Shown: positions 26,601 to 37,618, counted from the stretch's first letter. The stretch: DNA of 64,000 bases from Cyathus striatus (GCA_025738555.1 JAOVFP010000018.1:1-64000); one strand, 5' to 3'. A program made the numbers and translations. The notes: generated from the sequence alone by a model not told the origin.

Positions 26601-27287
26601 ACGACACCCAACATTACGAGTTACCAACTAGCCCAAGCCAGTTTAGTGCGAGTATCCCATCATCGAACCAAACCACCTCGTTCCGTTCATCTGGACCGCA
26701 TATTCTCTCTAGACCAGATCAACCTAAGAACTACATCCCCAACAACGATAGATCCCAAGGCAGTGGTGGGCGATACAGCATACATCCCTGTCGCCAACCA
26801 GGTACAATGAAAGACAAGGGTCCTCGGTCAACAGGCTGTGGGGTGTATGAGTTGAGTGGTGATCAAACAGTACTCTGTAGGTCCTCTCATGTAGGCGCGA
26901 CCACGGAGGATATTGGATGCCTTTAAGTAAAAAAGGATGGCAAGTCCAGAGGGTAGTGAATCCGGAAATAGACATACCATAAAGAATACACGGGCGTACG
27001 TCCCTAGACCCCGTGGTAGCCAATCCTACGCCCGAGACCCAAACGCAAGGCACAATCTCATACCACCCCCAACCCATCCCAACACCAACCCAAACCACAA
27101 AACACAAAAGCACAAAAAAGAAAAAAACAACTCACGAAAACTCCCCAACCAACTCGCCAAGCTCCGTCCCCGCCCTATGTATCCTCGTAACATACGACAT
27201 GGGCACGAATGGGTTCAAATCCAAATCAGCTGTAACCTTATACAAAGGCCTCTGATCCTGCGCTTCAGGCGGGGGCATGAGCAACAT
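23606..27287 (-). CDS. Small DUF6593-like protein split by a 3-kb intron
   Basis: Exons on the minus strand at 27287-27136, 24099-24009, 23952-23878 and 23830-23606 sum to 543 nt (180 residues) with consistent phases. The N-terminal exon gives RPLYKVTADLDLNPFVPMSY and GTELGELVGEFS. The second begins ISLNNKRGVLRMGD and TMTRLSNVLYTI. The last two give HWNWTLNGITLRWDCR and AQLTVFPQGHEFLDDIIVSA. This order matches a small single-domain family abundant in agaricomycetes that I associate with DUF6593; the name is from memory. Splicing GEF to ISL uses GTGAGT at 27135 and ACACAG at 24100, leaving a 3036-nt intron. The start is one of two ATGs (27287 or 27278), and a 5'-untranslated intron at about 27349-27404 is plausible. 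Function unknown. The long intron may prevent expression. Confidence 0.7.
24100..27135 (-). other. 3036-nt intron, likely expanded by insertion
   Basis: Other introns in the window are about 40-82 nt, so this is roughly fifty times too long. It keeps a good donor, a polypyrimidine run after the donor and a TTCTTAAC branch-like site before the ACACAG acceptor. The interior carries repetitive DNA (24.9-26.9 kb) and no coding region that I recognise. No clear terminal repeats of an inserted element were found. Confidence 0.6.
24955..26800. repeat. Degenerate tandem arrays inside the long intron
   Basis: Two series. First, blocks at about 24960, 25218 and 25392 share GGATC(C/T)AGGACGTCA, TCTTAGCAGACAC and CAGCTGACAT words. 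Second, units of about 360-380 bp starting near 25640, 26012 and 26370, with a partial one after 26530, share GTCGATGTAC, ACTCGAAATCAA, GTTCGAAAGTA, ACACCCAACATTACGAG, ATCGAACCAAGC and CATCAGAACCGGGTCCAC in that order. The copies are strongly diverged, implying age. Confidence 0.7.
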
Positions 27288-27845
27288 CGAGCCGGACAGT
27301 GTGTCGTGTATCCACTCCGTGAATGAGTATATCAGCGGCGAGTACGATCTTGACCTATACCAAACGTATTAGCATCAAGTTGAGAACAAGGGGGAAAGAG
27401 GGTACCGGGGTGGATGAGATCGCATAAGAGCAGCGTAACTGCAAAAAAGCGTCAGACGGGAACAGGACACCCATGCATAGGGACGTGGGTACTGCGCTAT
27501 TCACTCTGGAAGTGCTTCAGCTTCAGCATCTCCGTGTGGGATATCTACTCCCATATTGAGCCACATAAACGAAGTATACACAACATTGAACACACCAATA
27601 ATCATCTTGAACCAAGGTCGTGAAAGTAAGAAGAAAGAGAAAGTTAACGCGGGGCTGTTCGGCGTTACCGTAACGCGATGCTCAGCAAAGCGTGACACAA
27701 TCAAAGTCACAGATAATCACAAATCAAGTACCTGATCACCAATCCATGACGCAATCAGAATCCGATCTTATTGATAGTATCCTCCCTCTCCCACTTGTCT
27801 CCCACTTCCCCTTCTCACCTCCCACACCCCTTCACTCACACAACA
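27288..27845. promoter_or_regulatory. Divergent promoter region
   Basis: A 558-bp spacer between the start of the DUF6593-like gene (minus) and MnSOD (plus). It probably also holds the 5' leader of the former, with a 56-nt intron-like segment (GTACCC donor, GCTAATAC branch-like site, TATAG acceptor). The 60 bases upstream of the MnSOD ATG are C/T-rich, as is common in fungal promoters. No specific operator was identified. Confidence 0.45.
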
Positions 27846-28632
27846 ATGGCCCACGTCCTCCCAGACCTCCCATACCCCTATGATGCTCTCGAGCCCTACA
27901 TCTCCCGCCAAATCATGGAGCTTCACCACAAAAAGCATCACCAGACCTATGTGAACGCACTCAATGCCGCCGAAGCAGCCTACGCCAAAGCGTCCACCCC
28001 AAAGGAGAGAATTGCACTCCAGGCAGCGTTGAAGTTCAACGGAGGCGGTAAGTCTCCCTTCCCACCCCTCTCCTCCCATCCCTCCCCAATCCTACTTATA
28101 ACATACATCTAACACAATTATGATATCAGGACACATAAACCACTCTCTATTCTGGAAAAACCTAGCCCCCGCATCAGGCCCTGGAGGCTCCCTCAAAGAC
28201 GGACCTCTCAAATCAGCCATAATCAGCACATTCGGGGGCTTCGAAAACTTCAAAAAAGAATTCAATACCGCCACCTTGGGAATTCAAGGATCCGGATGGG
28301 GCTGGCTCGTTCGTCCCCCTTCTCTTCTCTCCATTCTTTCCATCTCTAATGTTGTATAGGGCCTGAACCAAATCACCAAATGCCTCGAAATTACCACCAC
28401 GGCAAACCAAGACCCTCTCCTGACCCACATTCCCATCATCGGTGTTGATATCTGGGAACACGCCTTTTACCTCCAATATCTCAACGTTAAAGCCGACGTC
28501 CGTACCCATCTCTTATCTATTTCCCAGTGACTAACGATTTATTTTTAGTACCTCAACGCCATCTGGAGCGTCATCAACTTTGAAGAAGCTGAGAAGCGAT
28601 ACCTCGAGGCGGGTGGAAATGCGAAGCTTTAG
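27846..28632 (+). CDS. Manganese superoxide dismutase
   Basis: Four exons (27846-28047, 28130-28308, 28360-28497, 28549-28632) sum to 603 nt, 200 residues. The enzyme converts superoxide to oxygen and hydrogen peroxide. The chain begins directly with [20 protein letters not shown], the mature N-terminus. [12 protein letters not shown] supplies the first Mn ligand (H27) and Y35; GHINHSLFW gives H72; and the family signature DIWEHAFY gives D157 and H161. GSGWGWL and a C-terminal [11 protein letters not shown] are also in place. There is no room for a mitochondrial presequence before the mature start, so a cytosolic form is likely unless an upstream exon was missed. The first intron is 82 nt, the others 51 nt. 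All ligands are present, so it should be active. Confidence 0.95.
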
Positions 28633-28805
28633 GTACTAGATTATGAAAAAAGAATGTACTTGTAACAGTATGATTTGTGTCCTTTGTAACCTGAACTGAA
28701 TGTTAGCTTTGTGTGTTATCCATATTCGAGGTGAACTTCTAATTCAACAATACTACAGAACACATCATTTGTACTTTCATCGTTTCACATACTCTCCCCA
28801 ACTCA

Positions 28806-29141
28806 TTACCCCGTAAGCTGCTGTCCCCCATCCGCACCAGACCCGCTCTGGCTCTCATTCTGCGATTCATCTCGATCCCGCTGCTTACTTTCCTCTTCAA
28901 GTTCATATCATAAAAATCATTAATATCCTCAACTAATGATTGACACGAACCTAAAAGTTCATTAAGCCTATTCCTAGCTCTCTCCTTTGCTTCCTCCGAA
29001 TTGTGGGGGTTGGAAATCGCTGATTTGAGACCTGCCATAACACGCCTAGGATCTCGTCCTTTAAACACTGTCAACATTTTTCATTCGAGAGCGGTGAGTA
29101 GTAGGATGAATTATAGACGTACGTCGTTGAGGAGGAGGCAT
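28806..29141 (-). CDS. Con-6 family small protein
   Basis: Three exons on the minus strand (29141-29123, 29067-28951, 28894-28806) give 225 nt, 74 residues, in agreeing phases. The core RRVMAGLKSAISNPHNSEE followed by AKERARNRLNELLEE matches the conidiation-specific protein 6 (Con-6) repeat, a short helical motif of fungal stress and sporulation proteins. The tail is Ser/Gln/Asp-rich and disordered. The first intron has a GTACGT donor and the second a GTTCGT donor, the same as the second intron of the neighbouring MnSOD. It is tail to tail with MnSOD, with 173 bp between. The molecular role is unknown; expression in conidia or dormant cells is the family expectation. Confidence 0.8.
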
Positions 29142-29679
29142 TGTCCTGTTCTATAGGTAGGGTTATGTATTCTTCTAGATGGAATTTAGTGCTTATATAC
29201 TGACTCATTTTATTGAGTTAAATTCTGTATTGATATTCATGTATAGACCGTATCTATTCATCTGCCATCGATTCGGGGTCTAATGTACTCATGGAAGCCT
29301 CAATAGAAATAAGGAAATAGGGCCAACCCACTACCCCATATTAACTGTTTACCGTAACTCAAGCTTTCAACAACACAGTTGTTCTTATTATACATATTAC
29401 ATTTAAAAAAGTAAGTCCCCGATTTGGAGCTTGTAAGTTGTAGAACCCAATAGTACTTTACCAAAGTTTCATTCAAATACACTAATAGTATGTGTCTCAT
29501 TTATCGATACATAACATCATGCAACGTCTTCAGTTCCTCTGACGATGTGAAAATAACATATCTCTTCGATTCCTAACTCAGCAAACACCATATGTGTACA
29601 TCGGTATATTGGGGCTCTGATTTTGGATAGAGATACTGATTAAATGTAATATTAATAGTTAGCTGCGGACTTCACCGGC
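29142..29679. other. Intergenic, AT-rich
   Basis: Upstream of the Con-6 gene. No recognised gene or repeat. Confidence 0.5.
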
Positions 29680-29950
29680 ATGGCAGTAACCAACGATACT
29701 TCAACTGAACGATGTTCCACTCAACAAGGTGCTTCGCAGGCCACCCCATCCAAACTCCTGAGAGTGACTCAGATCATGGCTTACGAAGGGCGATATTGTA
29801 CGGATTGGAATTTCGAAGGTATGTGTAAGCCTGGCGCTCGTATCACCAATACTCACTTCCAGTCTCACCACCGACGTGCCAACACACGCCGCTCTCCAAG
29901 ATATCCTCAAAGCCAAGTGCTACCCCGACGCGACGGACGCTGGGCAGTGA
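29680..29950 (+). CDS. Small hypothetical protein, two exons
   Basis: The ATG at 29680 opens a frame that, with an intron at 29823-29862 (GTGTAAGC donor, TTCCAG acceptor), continues as TDWNFEGILTTDVPTHAALQ and ILKAKCYPDATDAGQ to a stop at 29950; 231 nt, 76 residues. No family was recognised. The 40-nt intron is shorter than usual here, so either the model is slightly wrong or this is a gene fragment. Confidence 0.35.
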
Positions 29951-31031
29951 CTAGTGACTCGTCGATCACTTCCGCTTTTTCTCTATTTTTTCATATATAT
30001 ACTTTTTCTCCCCCATCTTCGTTGCTCATTCTTACTACGTGCAACGAAGGTGTGTTTCATTCAGTATATCTATTTACTACATTGTCATTCTTACTACGTG
30101 CAACGAAGACACCTTAATCCTGTCTTTCTCAGTTTAGATTCAGTGAGGCTGCCGCAACACGACAGCCTTTCAATATGATGGTGACCGAGATGTAGGCAGA
30201 AACATCCCACCACGGGTAGGTGGGATGGTTCTATATAATGTAAGATCAAGCGATTTACGAGATCAGCCTCTGTACCTCGTAAGACTCGTAGCGCATCGTG
30301 TAGACTATGCAGAAGCTTTCATGCGTCCAACTGCTAAATCTGTTCTGTTCGTGGTCCTGTGTGGCGCGTGACCGGACGGTTGGTCGGAATTATACAGTAC
30401 TCTGCAGAATTTAATACTTTTCATGTTCACCGATGGGTATGTATTTAGACAGAGATGCCTGTATCATAAGATTTTCAAGAAGACTGTACATATCTTTTGT
30501 ATAAGGGACAACACAGGGATATGGTCACTGGTAGACAGATGGCGCAGGCATCATGGAGTAGGATCTTCATTTGTTTGATTATTGTTGATTTGCCTAATTT
30601 TCAGGAGCCTGGAATGGGCTTGTGAGTAGTCGGTAGCTGGATTTGAGCTGGGTGTGCCACTCCTGCGTATCCGGCCCCAACAAGCGACGAATACTGTCTT
30701 TGTCCCTACTACTAAAGGAAAGCAGATAATATGAGAAAGTCAACTCACCCAGAAGGAAAATTTACATTCTTTCTTCTCGTTTCTGTATTCTGTGTTGAGT
30801 TCCTTCTGCAGCGCGTTACTATGGGCTTTTGCGTCGTCGTGGGAGGTGAAGAACGAGGATGTACATATGTCTATTTTGGGCAGAGGTGAAAGGAGAGGGA
30901 GAGAAGGGAGGGGCGCGAAGACACGCCAGACGTCACTTCTAATTATATTTTAGTACAAACGGTGAGTAAAAGTAACACGTCACATGCCAGTCACTGCTGT
31001 TGTTGTTGTTGTACTGTAACTGGATATATCT
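29951..31031. other. Intergenic with a short direct repeat
   Basis: A 21-bp word, TTCTTACTACGTGCAACGAAG, occurs twice, at about 30028 and 30086. A GC hairpin of the form ATCCCACC...GGTGGGAT sits at about 30205. No gene was recognised. The segment ends at the target-site copy of the foldback element. Confidence 0.55.
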
Positions 31032-31034
31032 TCA

Positions 31035-31964
31035 CACTGCGCGCATGCCTCGATATTTCAACGTGAAATAGCTTTGAAATATCGTGGAAATATTCTTTTT
31101 ATTACATCATTATTTCGCTTTGTAATACTTATACAATTCACATATAATATTTCTCACATATTTGAAAGTCACAATAACAAAGAAATATTGAAACCCGGAT
31201 CCCTATTTTCTTTGAAATCCTTTATTCAATATTTCAAAGGTTTTTCATCTATGAAATAACAAAGAGATATTTATTTGTCACACTGAGTAGTCACAATGAG
31301 CTTTGTTTACCATTGTCTCATCTTTGTGACATACATATGTCACAAGGTTCTTATCTAAGAGATCTTAGCAAGATCTCAGTGACATTGTGACGTATGTCAC
31401 AGTCGTCACACATGTCGCAGTTGTCCCACAGTGTCACAGTTGTCGCAGTCGTCACAGTCGTCACAACACTGCGACACTGTGGGACAAGTGTCACAAGTGT
31501 GACGACTGCGACAATTGTGACAACTGCGACAGGCGTGACACTGTGGGACAACTGTGACGACTGTGACGACTGCGACAACTGCGACAAGTGTGACAAGTGT
31601 GACATATGTCACAATGTCACTGAGATCTTGCTAAGATCTCTTAGATAAGAACCTTGTGACATATGTATGTCACAAAGATGAGACAATGGTAAACAAAGCT
31701 CATTGTGACTACTCAGTGTGACAAATAAATATCTCTTTGTTATTTCATAGATGAAAAACCTTTGAAATATTGAATAAAGGATTTCAAAGAAAATAGGGAT
31801 CCGGGTTTCAATATTTCTTTGTTATTGTGACTTTCAAATATGTGAGAAATATTATATGTGAATTGTATAAGTATTACAAAGCGAAATGATGATGTAATAA
31901 AAAGAATATTTCCACGATATTTCAAAGCTATTTCACGTTGAAATATCGAGGCATGCACGCAGTG
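31035..31964. mobile_element. CACTA-like foldback element, 930 bp
   Basis: Near-perfect inverted arms of about 365 bp (31035-31400 and 31599-31964) surround a GTCAC/GTGAC-rich core. The element begins CACTGCG and ends CGCAGTG, and is flanked on both sides by TCA (31032-31034 and 31965-31967). CACTR termini with a 3-bp target duplication are the hallmark of CACTA (EnSpm) elements. No transposase is encoded, so it is non-autonomous. The arms differ at only a few bases, suggesting recent movement or conversion. Arm sequences make mirrored open frames, which are not genes. Confidence 0.85.
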
Positions 31965-31967
31965 TCA

Positions 31968-32298
31968 TTGATCTTTGTAATATTAAAAGGAACTATATCC
32001 AAGAATTTCCGAACGTGCACTACAGCATTGGTGCAATAAACCATATTCGGATTGACCGTCAGCTCTAATTCAGAAACTGTTTCATATCCTAAATCCACTA
32101 CCACCTGGTGATGAACTCCGCGTAATCTTTGCATAGACATTATTCTTGTTCTTTCTAATTTTATAGACTCACTGGATAGCATCAACGTAGCTTTCTGAAT
32201 TTTGGCAATTCATAACCTTGATACTAACATAGTAATTTAACAGGGGTATAATACATAATACGTTAAAAAGTACAGCGGTCACTTCTTCATGGTATACA
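31968..32298. other. Spacer, AT-rich
   Basis: Between the foldback element and the stop of the next minus-strand gene. Nothing recognised. Confidence 0.5.
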
Positions 32299-33240
32299 CT
32301 AACTGTAGACCTTGAACTTATCACCTGCTTTGTACTCGTCAGGGAGAAAGGCGTCCAATTCCTTGAACTGTTCATCTATTATGTACATCAGTGCCTTAAA
32401 CAGTTCGCAATCTTGAATGGTATCGTTTGGTCCAGGAACTTTAACAGTACCGCGAGAAAACTTCAAGCCGTCCAGATACAACTCTGGTGGATCCTGGTGT
32501 AGGCCATCAATTAAGGCAGCAGGAATATGTGCTGTGACGATTATGGCACGTTCAACTTGAGGAGTAGCAGTACTGGTATACATGATATGCACCTAATCCG
32601 TTAACATGTCAGATCCCTTACATTTGAAGGCAAACCACGAATTATTTACCTTGTACGACTCCCTAAGCACTTTACGTCTCCGTTGCATCTGTGCCATCCC
32701 TAACAAAACAGCGAAATCATGCCCACACACTCCATACTCTGCCTCTTTTTCACGTCTGCCTTCCAACTTTCCTTCAAGCGGAATGGACCTTGAAGCCGCT
32801 CGAGTTTCCTCCGTAATTAGAGTCATGAATGGAAATACACAGTGGGCAATCGTAAGCTCTGTGTCGAATATATGCGATTTTCCGAACATATTTACGGACA
32901 TGCCCATGACCGTATGACTATAGGGCCATCGCACAGCATCCAACCAGTCGATAAAATACGCTACAAGGGACCAGAATTGTTTACGGGGACTGGTCGGATA
33001 TTCCATCAGTGCTTCCTCCAAGGCTCTGCGTGGACCTTCGACACGTGAATTTGGAACAGGCACAGGATGAGGAGGAACGACACCCAAGCTAAGCTCAGTG
33101 TCTTCGGGTAGTTGTATCGGGATGTGGAATAGTTCCCTTATTCCATTCGAAGGCCAATCCGCTGGGTGGACTCTGCGGAGGAAACTGATTAACTTGGGAC
33201 TATGAATATCTGGAGGATTTCTTGGTTGAAGCGTTGGCAT
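32299..33240 (-). CDS. Unknown two-exon protein, 294 residues
   Basis: Exon 1 is 33240-32650 and exon 2 is 32592-32299, with a 57-nt intron (GTAAAT donor, GATTAG acceptor); 885 nt in frame. Exon 1 contains a Pro-rich N-terminus, RKQFWSLVAYFIDWLDAVRW, an IAHCVFPFMTLITEETRAA segment that could be a buried helix, and a basic MQRRRKVLRESYK end. Exon 2 has ERAIIVTAHIPAALIDGL and a charged C-terminus. I do not recognise the family. The single clean intron and long uninterrupted frames argue for a real gene. It sits alone between a transposon and pseudogenes. Confidence 0.6.
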
Positions 33241-33527
33241 GGGGAAATACGGAGCGAAGTTTGTAATTTGTAATTTGATTGTTGGTAAACCGTTAGCCGT
33301 TTATACACATTCAACAATAATCACATGATCTAGTCCTTAATTTGGCATTTGCCACACGTGTTCCGTAATTCGTAATGACACTGACAAAGGAAACAACATC
33401 TAGCAACAACGTAGTATCTATCTAATTATATATTTCAGTTTCTCGACCTCAGTTCACTTCATTTTCAATTCAATCTCAGACTTCTACCTCTACCTTGCCA
33501 TTTCTTCTCAGCTCTTCGTATCCCACA

Positions 33528-34320
33528 ATGTTTTCCTGTTATCCCTTCCAACCATTTAATTTTATGGATAATAATGATTCAGGTACATTACGAAATGCTC
33601 AACCTTCATGTTTCTAGCTAATATCCAACACAGCCATAGATACCAAGGGACCCTCACCATCATTAGGTAATGTTTAGATTGTCTCTTTGAGTTCGCGTTT
33701 CTCTTTTCTCTCCTCGGATACACTAGCCAACCCGCACCTTACTACAGATATCAAAGAAAGATAAGGCCGGCACCACCAGCCTCTTCACGGGCAAAGCACA
33801 CATGACCGCAAGAACAGAGCCTCTCTTTGACGACAAACTCATGAAGATACGCTACAATAAATATATCTGCACAAGCGTCCCCGGCGCATTTACAAACCAC
33901 TCAGACACATACGGCATAACAGAATGTATCCTCTACACATTCACTAAATACAACTTCAACACGTTCAAGTATGGCCGTAATCTTCTTCCACCAGAACAGT
34001 AATGGTCACCAGTATACGAGATCACCAAGTCTCCTGATGGATCCAGAAATCGGATGATTGCGAAGCGTTCACTCGACGTTGGGAATTTCATAGTGGCCGA
34101 GAGACCATTGATGGTTGTTCCTTTCGCGTTTGATTATAAGGGACTTCGGAAATATCCAAGCGAGGCGCTTCGAGCAGACCCTGAAGGCCACAGTGTACTT
34201 GAAGCCATGTTGAAGGTGGTATTTCTCATTCCACGGAAGCCGGGGAAAACTTCTTGATCTCTCATCGCGTCGTTCTGGCACCTCTAGCTCAACTCTAGCT
34301 CGTTTCCGAGGAGAAAACAC
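33528..34320 (+). pseudogene. SET-domain protein pseudogene
   Basis: The frame from about 33760 reads KAGTTSLFTGKAHMTARTEP, KYICTSVPGAFTNHSDTYG and LLPPEQ, then stops at TAA (34000-34002). The same frame continues with WSPVYEITKSPDGSR, IAKRSLDVGNFIVAERPLMV and YKGLRKYPSEALRADPEG, the start of a SET methyltransferase-like domain as seen in many basidiomycete paralogs. After VVFL the frame is lost and GKLLDLSSRR-like remnants appear one frame over, and the rest of the domain (the NHS and Y catalytic motifs) is absent. An upstream exon at 33528 (MFSCYPFQPF) is possible. Nonsense, frameshift and truncation make it dead. Confidence 0.7.
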
Positions 34321-34322
34321 AT

Positions 34323-35045
34323 AAGTTCCAGTAGTACGTCTTGTTAAAGGGTATTATACTCAACGAGCCAATAAACCTAGTACTCTCCTCATAGCTGAAG
34401 CTACAATCATAGATCCTAAAGCTGGTGGTTCCGAAAGTAATAATTAGCGGGGAATCTGGAGCTATAATAGCTTTAAATAATTCTACAATTCAAAACCGGA
34501 TATATTTCGAATTATGTGACAGACTCCGTTCACGCCAAAGGATCGTACATTTTCAACCAAATCCAGGCGGTAGACAGATCTACAGAGTGCACACCCCTCA
34601 GTCCTCGAGAAAGACGGACTGCTACCAGCCAAGGCGAAATCCCTTGTGAACTTACTATTGATTAAATCTATGAATTCGTAGTGATTTTCGCGCAAGCTGA
34701 AAAAAAAGCTATCGAAGCTGGTGGATACTAGTTCCTGCAGCATGTTACCGACCAGCAAACGGACGAGTAAGTATAGAAGAAGCATTAAAAATGGTACTCG
34801 GTTCAATGGATTGGAAGTCGTCGATGCTGTTGCAAAAGTGATTGGAGCTGAACGTGTCGGTATTCGACTCAGTCAGTCTATTTGGATTTGGAAGCCGAAG
34901 ACGTATATTAGTGCCGGTTCCTGGAGGGTACAAAAGACATTCAGCACTACGAATGGCAGAGGAAACTGGGAAGCTTGTCGCTTTTCCGGGGAGGCGGTTC
35001 ATAGACCACAAAGTACTTGGAATGCCGGTACGCTAGGGTCTAGTA
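34323..35045 (+). pseudogene. Old Yellow Enzyme (NADH:flavin oxidoreductase) pseudogene
   Basis: Scattered frames show the family in order: YYTQRANKPSTLLIAEATII, DPKAGG, GIWS, DSVHAKGSYIFNQI, FAQAEKKAIEAGG, the HQF-like zone in corrupted form, NGLEVVDAVAKVIGAERVGI and the C-terminal GGYKRHSALRMAEETGKLVA with F.GRRFI. Intact members bind FMN in a TIM barrel and reduce activated alkenes. Here there are many stops (for example at 34445) and at least three frame changes. It directly follows the SET pseudogene on the same strand, and the N-terminal quarter is missing. Confidence 0.75.
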
Positions 35046-37618
35046 GGTTGTCGGATTCTAAGGCCAGGAGATGCAGTCAAGCGTCTCTGATATTGAGATG
35101 CTGCCTTGCGTATTGGCGCTCATTAAGTGCCCATCTCAGAAGACACCAGGAAGTGGGGCCAGCTTGAGGAACGGACTGAGAGTGACGCTCGAGATTCCAA
35201 GCAGTGATGAACGTTGAACCGACAAGCAACGGTGACAATCGGTCGTAGCTACGTGTTCAACTACAGAAACAGTTTCAAGGACGAACGTTCCCTCCGGTGG
35301 AATATCGCACAATGCTCCCCATTCGTGAACAGGAGACCGAATAAGAGGTGTGTATGTAACCTGGAGTAACAGTAGTGCCGCAGGAAGATCGGAAAAATCG
35401 TCGATACATATTCATTAGGTGTGGGATTTATCCATGGAAACACGTCCACGTTGAAAGAGAAGGGATATCTTAATCGTATTCAACGAAGAGAGGTGGCTAT
35501 ACGTGAACGAATAAGCTGGTTTAAGAGGAGAGGAGAGAAGGAGAGATCTCACCATATGCGCCTTACTGACTATCCGATCCGGCACCTCGCGCAATGAAAA
35601 CTTTCTCCTGAAGCGGACGTTTCGCACCTTGCCCTCCTCTGCCCATTGACCGGTATGTCCTTAGACTTCCCCTCCTCTATATCTTCAGGTCCATATACCG
35701 AGCGAAAAGTTGAGAAAGTGCGTCACGTACGACGCGAAGAGGGGTGTTGAAGCATCAACGACTCGCACAGGATATGCTGGCAGCAGTGTGCAGCGTGTGG
35801 GCCTCGACGCGCTATTCAATAAGTCCTGCTACGTGTCTGGAGCTCTTCGTTGCCTTTGACGTCATCTTCATTTGCTGGATTGAGCTGATTGGCCACGTCG
35901 GCGGGAGCGCTGAGGACGGCGGAAGAAGAGGAAACGAAGAAGAATGTTGAATGAGAATCCATCAAACAGAATTGTGTTCCGACTGTCGGCTTCTCCGGCT
36001 CTTCGGTTAACACTTACGTAATTGTCTGTGTAAACCCATATCTACTTTGGCCACAATTACTTACATGATTTTGCTTCAACTACTGCTCTTACATCACATT
36101 TTACATTGTTAATAATAACAATAATCTTATAAGTTTTAGCATTATCACTGACCCGGAAAAGCTAAGACTGTAATGCATGTGAGTGAGCGAAGATCACAAT
36201 TGTAGTCATCACACTTATATATACTTACATTCGTGCTCATTCAAACTTTCCCACACTTTCTTAATATAAAAGTCAGTATAACAATACTAATTTGATATTG
36301 GGCATGACTATGAGGGTTTTATTGGAAGAGCTTGAAGCGAACGGTCAGAATTATAGTAAGAAAGTGTCTTGTTGTGGCGAGCACAAAGTTAAAAGTGTGA
36401 GCGTGAATGATAGACCTTGGACGTTACAAATGCAGACAGTGAGCATAGAATAATTTTTGATCGTGAAAGTGTTTAATTCCTTTACCAATTTGATTTTAAA
36501 CGGTGTTTTGAGCTTGAACACATGTTCTAATTACAACAAATACAATTCAAACTTTACTGCTCCGCATTTATATTTGTCATTGGTTTACATGATTATGCAT
36601 GTATCTTATAGTTGGTGATTTCCAAGCATCCATTCTTTACGGTTTGTAGGGTAATAGGCACAACAACGCACTGTATACTGGTACAAGATAACAATGTTTA
36701 AGTCATTTTTATCTAAATTTACTCTAGACAACGATTAATCCGATGGCAGCAGCAGAGTATCGGTGCAATTCACTCAACACTTACAATTCACATCATAATA
36801 TATACATGAAAAAGAAGATAACAGGGTCCAGTGTTATTGTGCCAGCTAGTACAAACTCGGTCGAGAACAAGTGAGTCAGCATCGTTCTGCCTCGATCGCT
36901 TGAGGTAGTGCTGACTCACTCTAGCATCATATAATTCAGTCGTGTAAAGCTCCGCGCAGCATTCATAGACTCTACCTTTTTGGTACAAAGAGAATTGCAA
37001 GAGATTGATGCTACACATCCCTCGTCCTCCTGGATCTATCCGCTTTTGTTCAAGTATTTTTTCTGTTTAACTGCATCTTTTATTTCTGCACCAGCCTGAT
37101 ATTCCTGGAGTCTCTCAGACGTTATTTGCGCTTACCCACCCACCCACAAACCTCGGTCAAATATGCTTACATACGATAAATAGCCTGCACTTTCCCCCCT
37201 TTTCACTATTTTCACCACCTTATTTCTATTTACAATTTCTCTCTCTTCCTCATTCTTCATGTGTATTCATGTTACATTAACATTACATTCTATTCTTTTT
37301 GTCGTAGCATCGAAGTCATTTACGAGCAATAGAGTTTTCCTTTTGGCGGTTGAGGACTTTATGTTCCTCCTCGTTGCTGCTCCTATCTACTGCTGTTGAT
37401 GCGAACATGGTCGATTGGGAAGGACAATATTGCGTTAGTGTTTAGTCCAGGATCTTGTGTTATTGGCAGTGCCAGAGAGATTTTCACGGGTGGAGATATT
37501 CCTCGGAGTTGGTAACAGTGTCGAGGCGGTTCAAGAAACATATATTTTGGGGAAATGACAGAGAGAGAGTGGGGAGTAACGTGAGGAGATCGGGAGCAGA
37601 GATTGTGCAGAGATGCGA
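35046..37618. other. Gene-poor stretch after the pseudogenes
   Basis: Plus frame 35744-35950 and minus frame 35816-36013 overlap in antisense and neither carries a domain. From 36.0 kb the sequence is AT-rich. No repeats were noticed apart from a short CCCA run at about 37137. Confidence 0.45.

Noticed and set aside
30203..30226. GC hairpin resembling a bacterial terminator
   Set aside because: Such terminators are not expected in a fungal nuclear chromosome; most likely chance.
31351..31648. Asp/Cys-rich and Ser/Gln-rich open frames on both strands
   Set aside because: They are the GTCAC/GTGAC core of the foldback element read in several frames; the palindrome guarantees mirrored frames.
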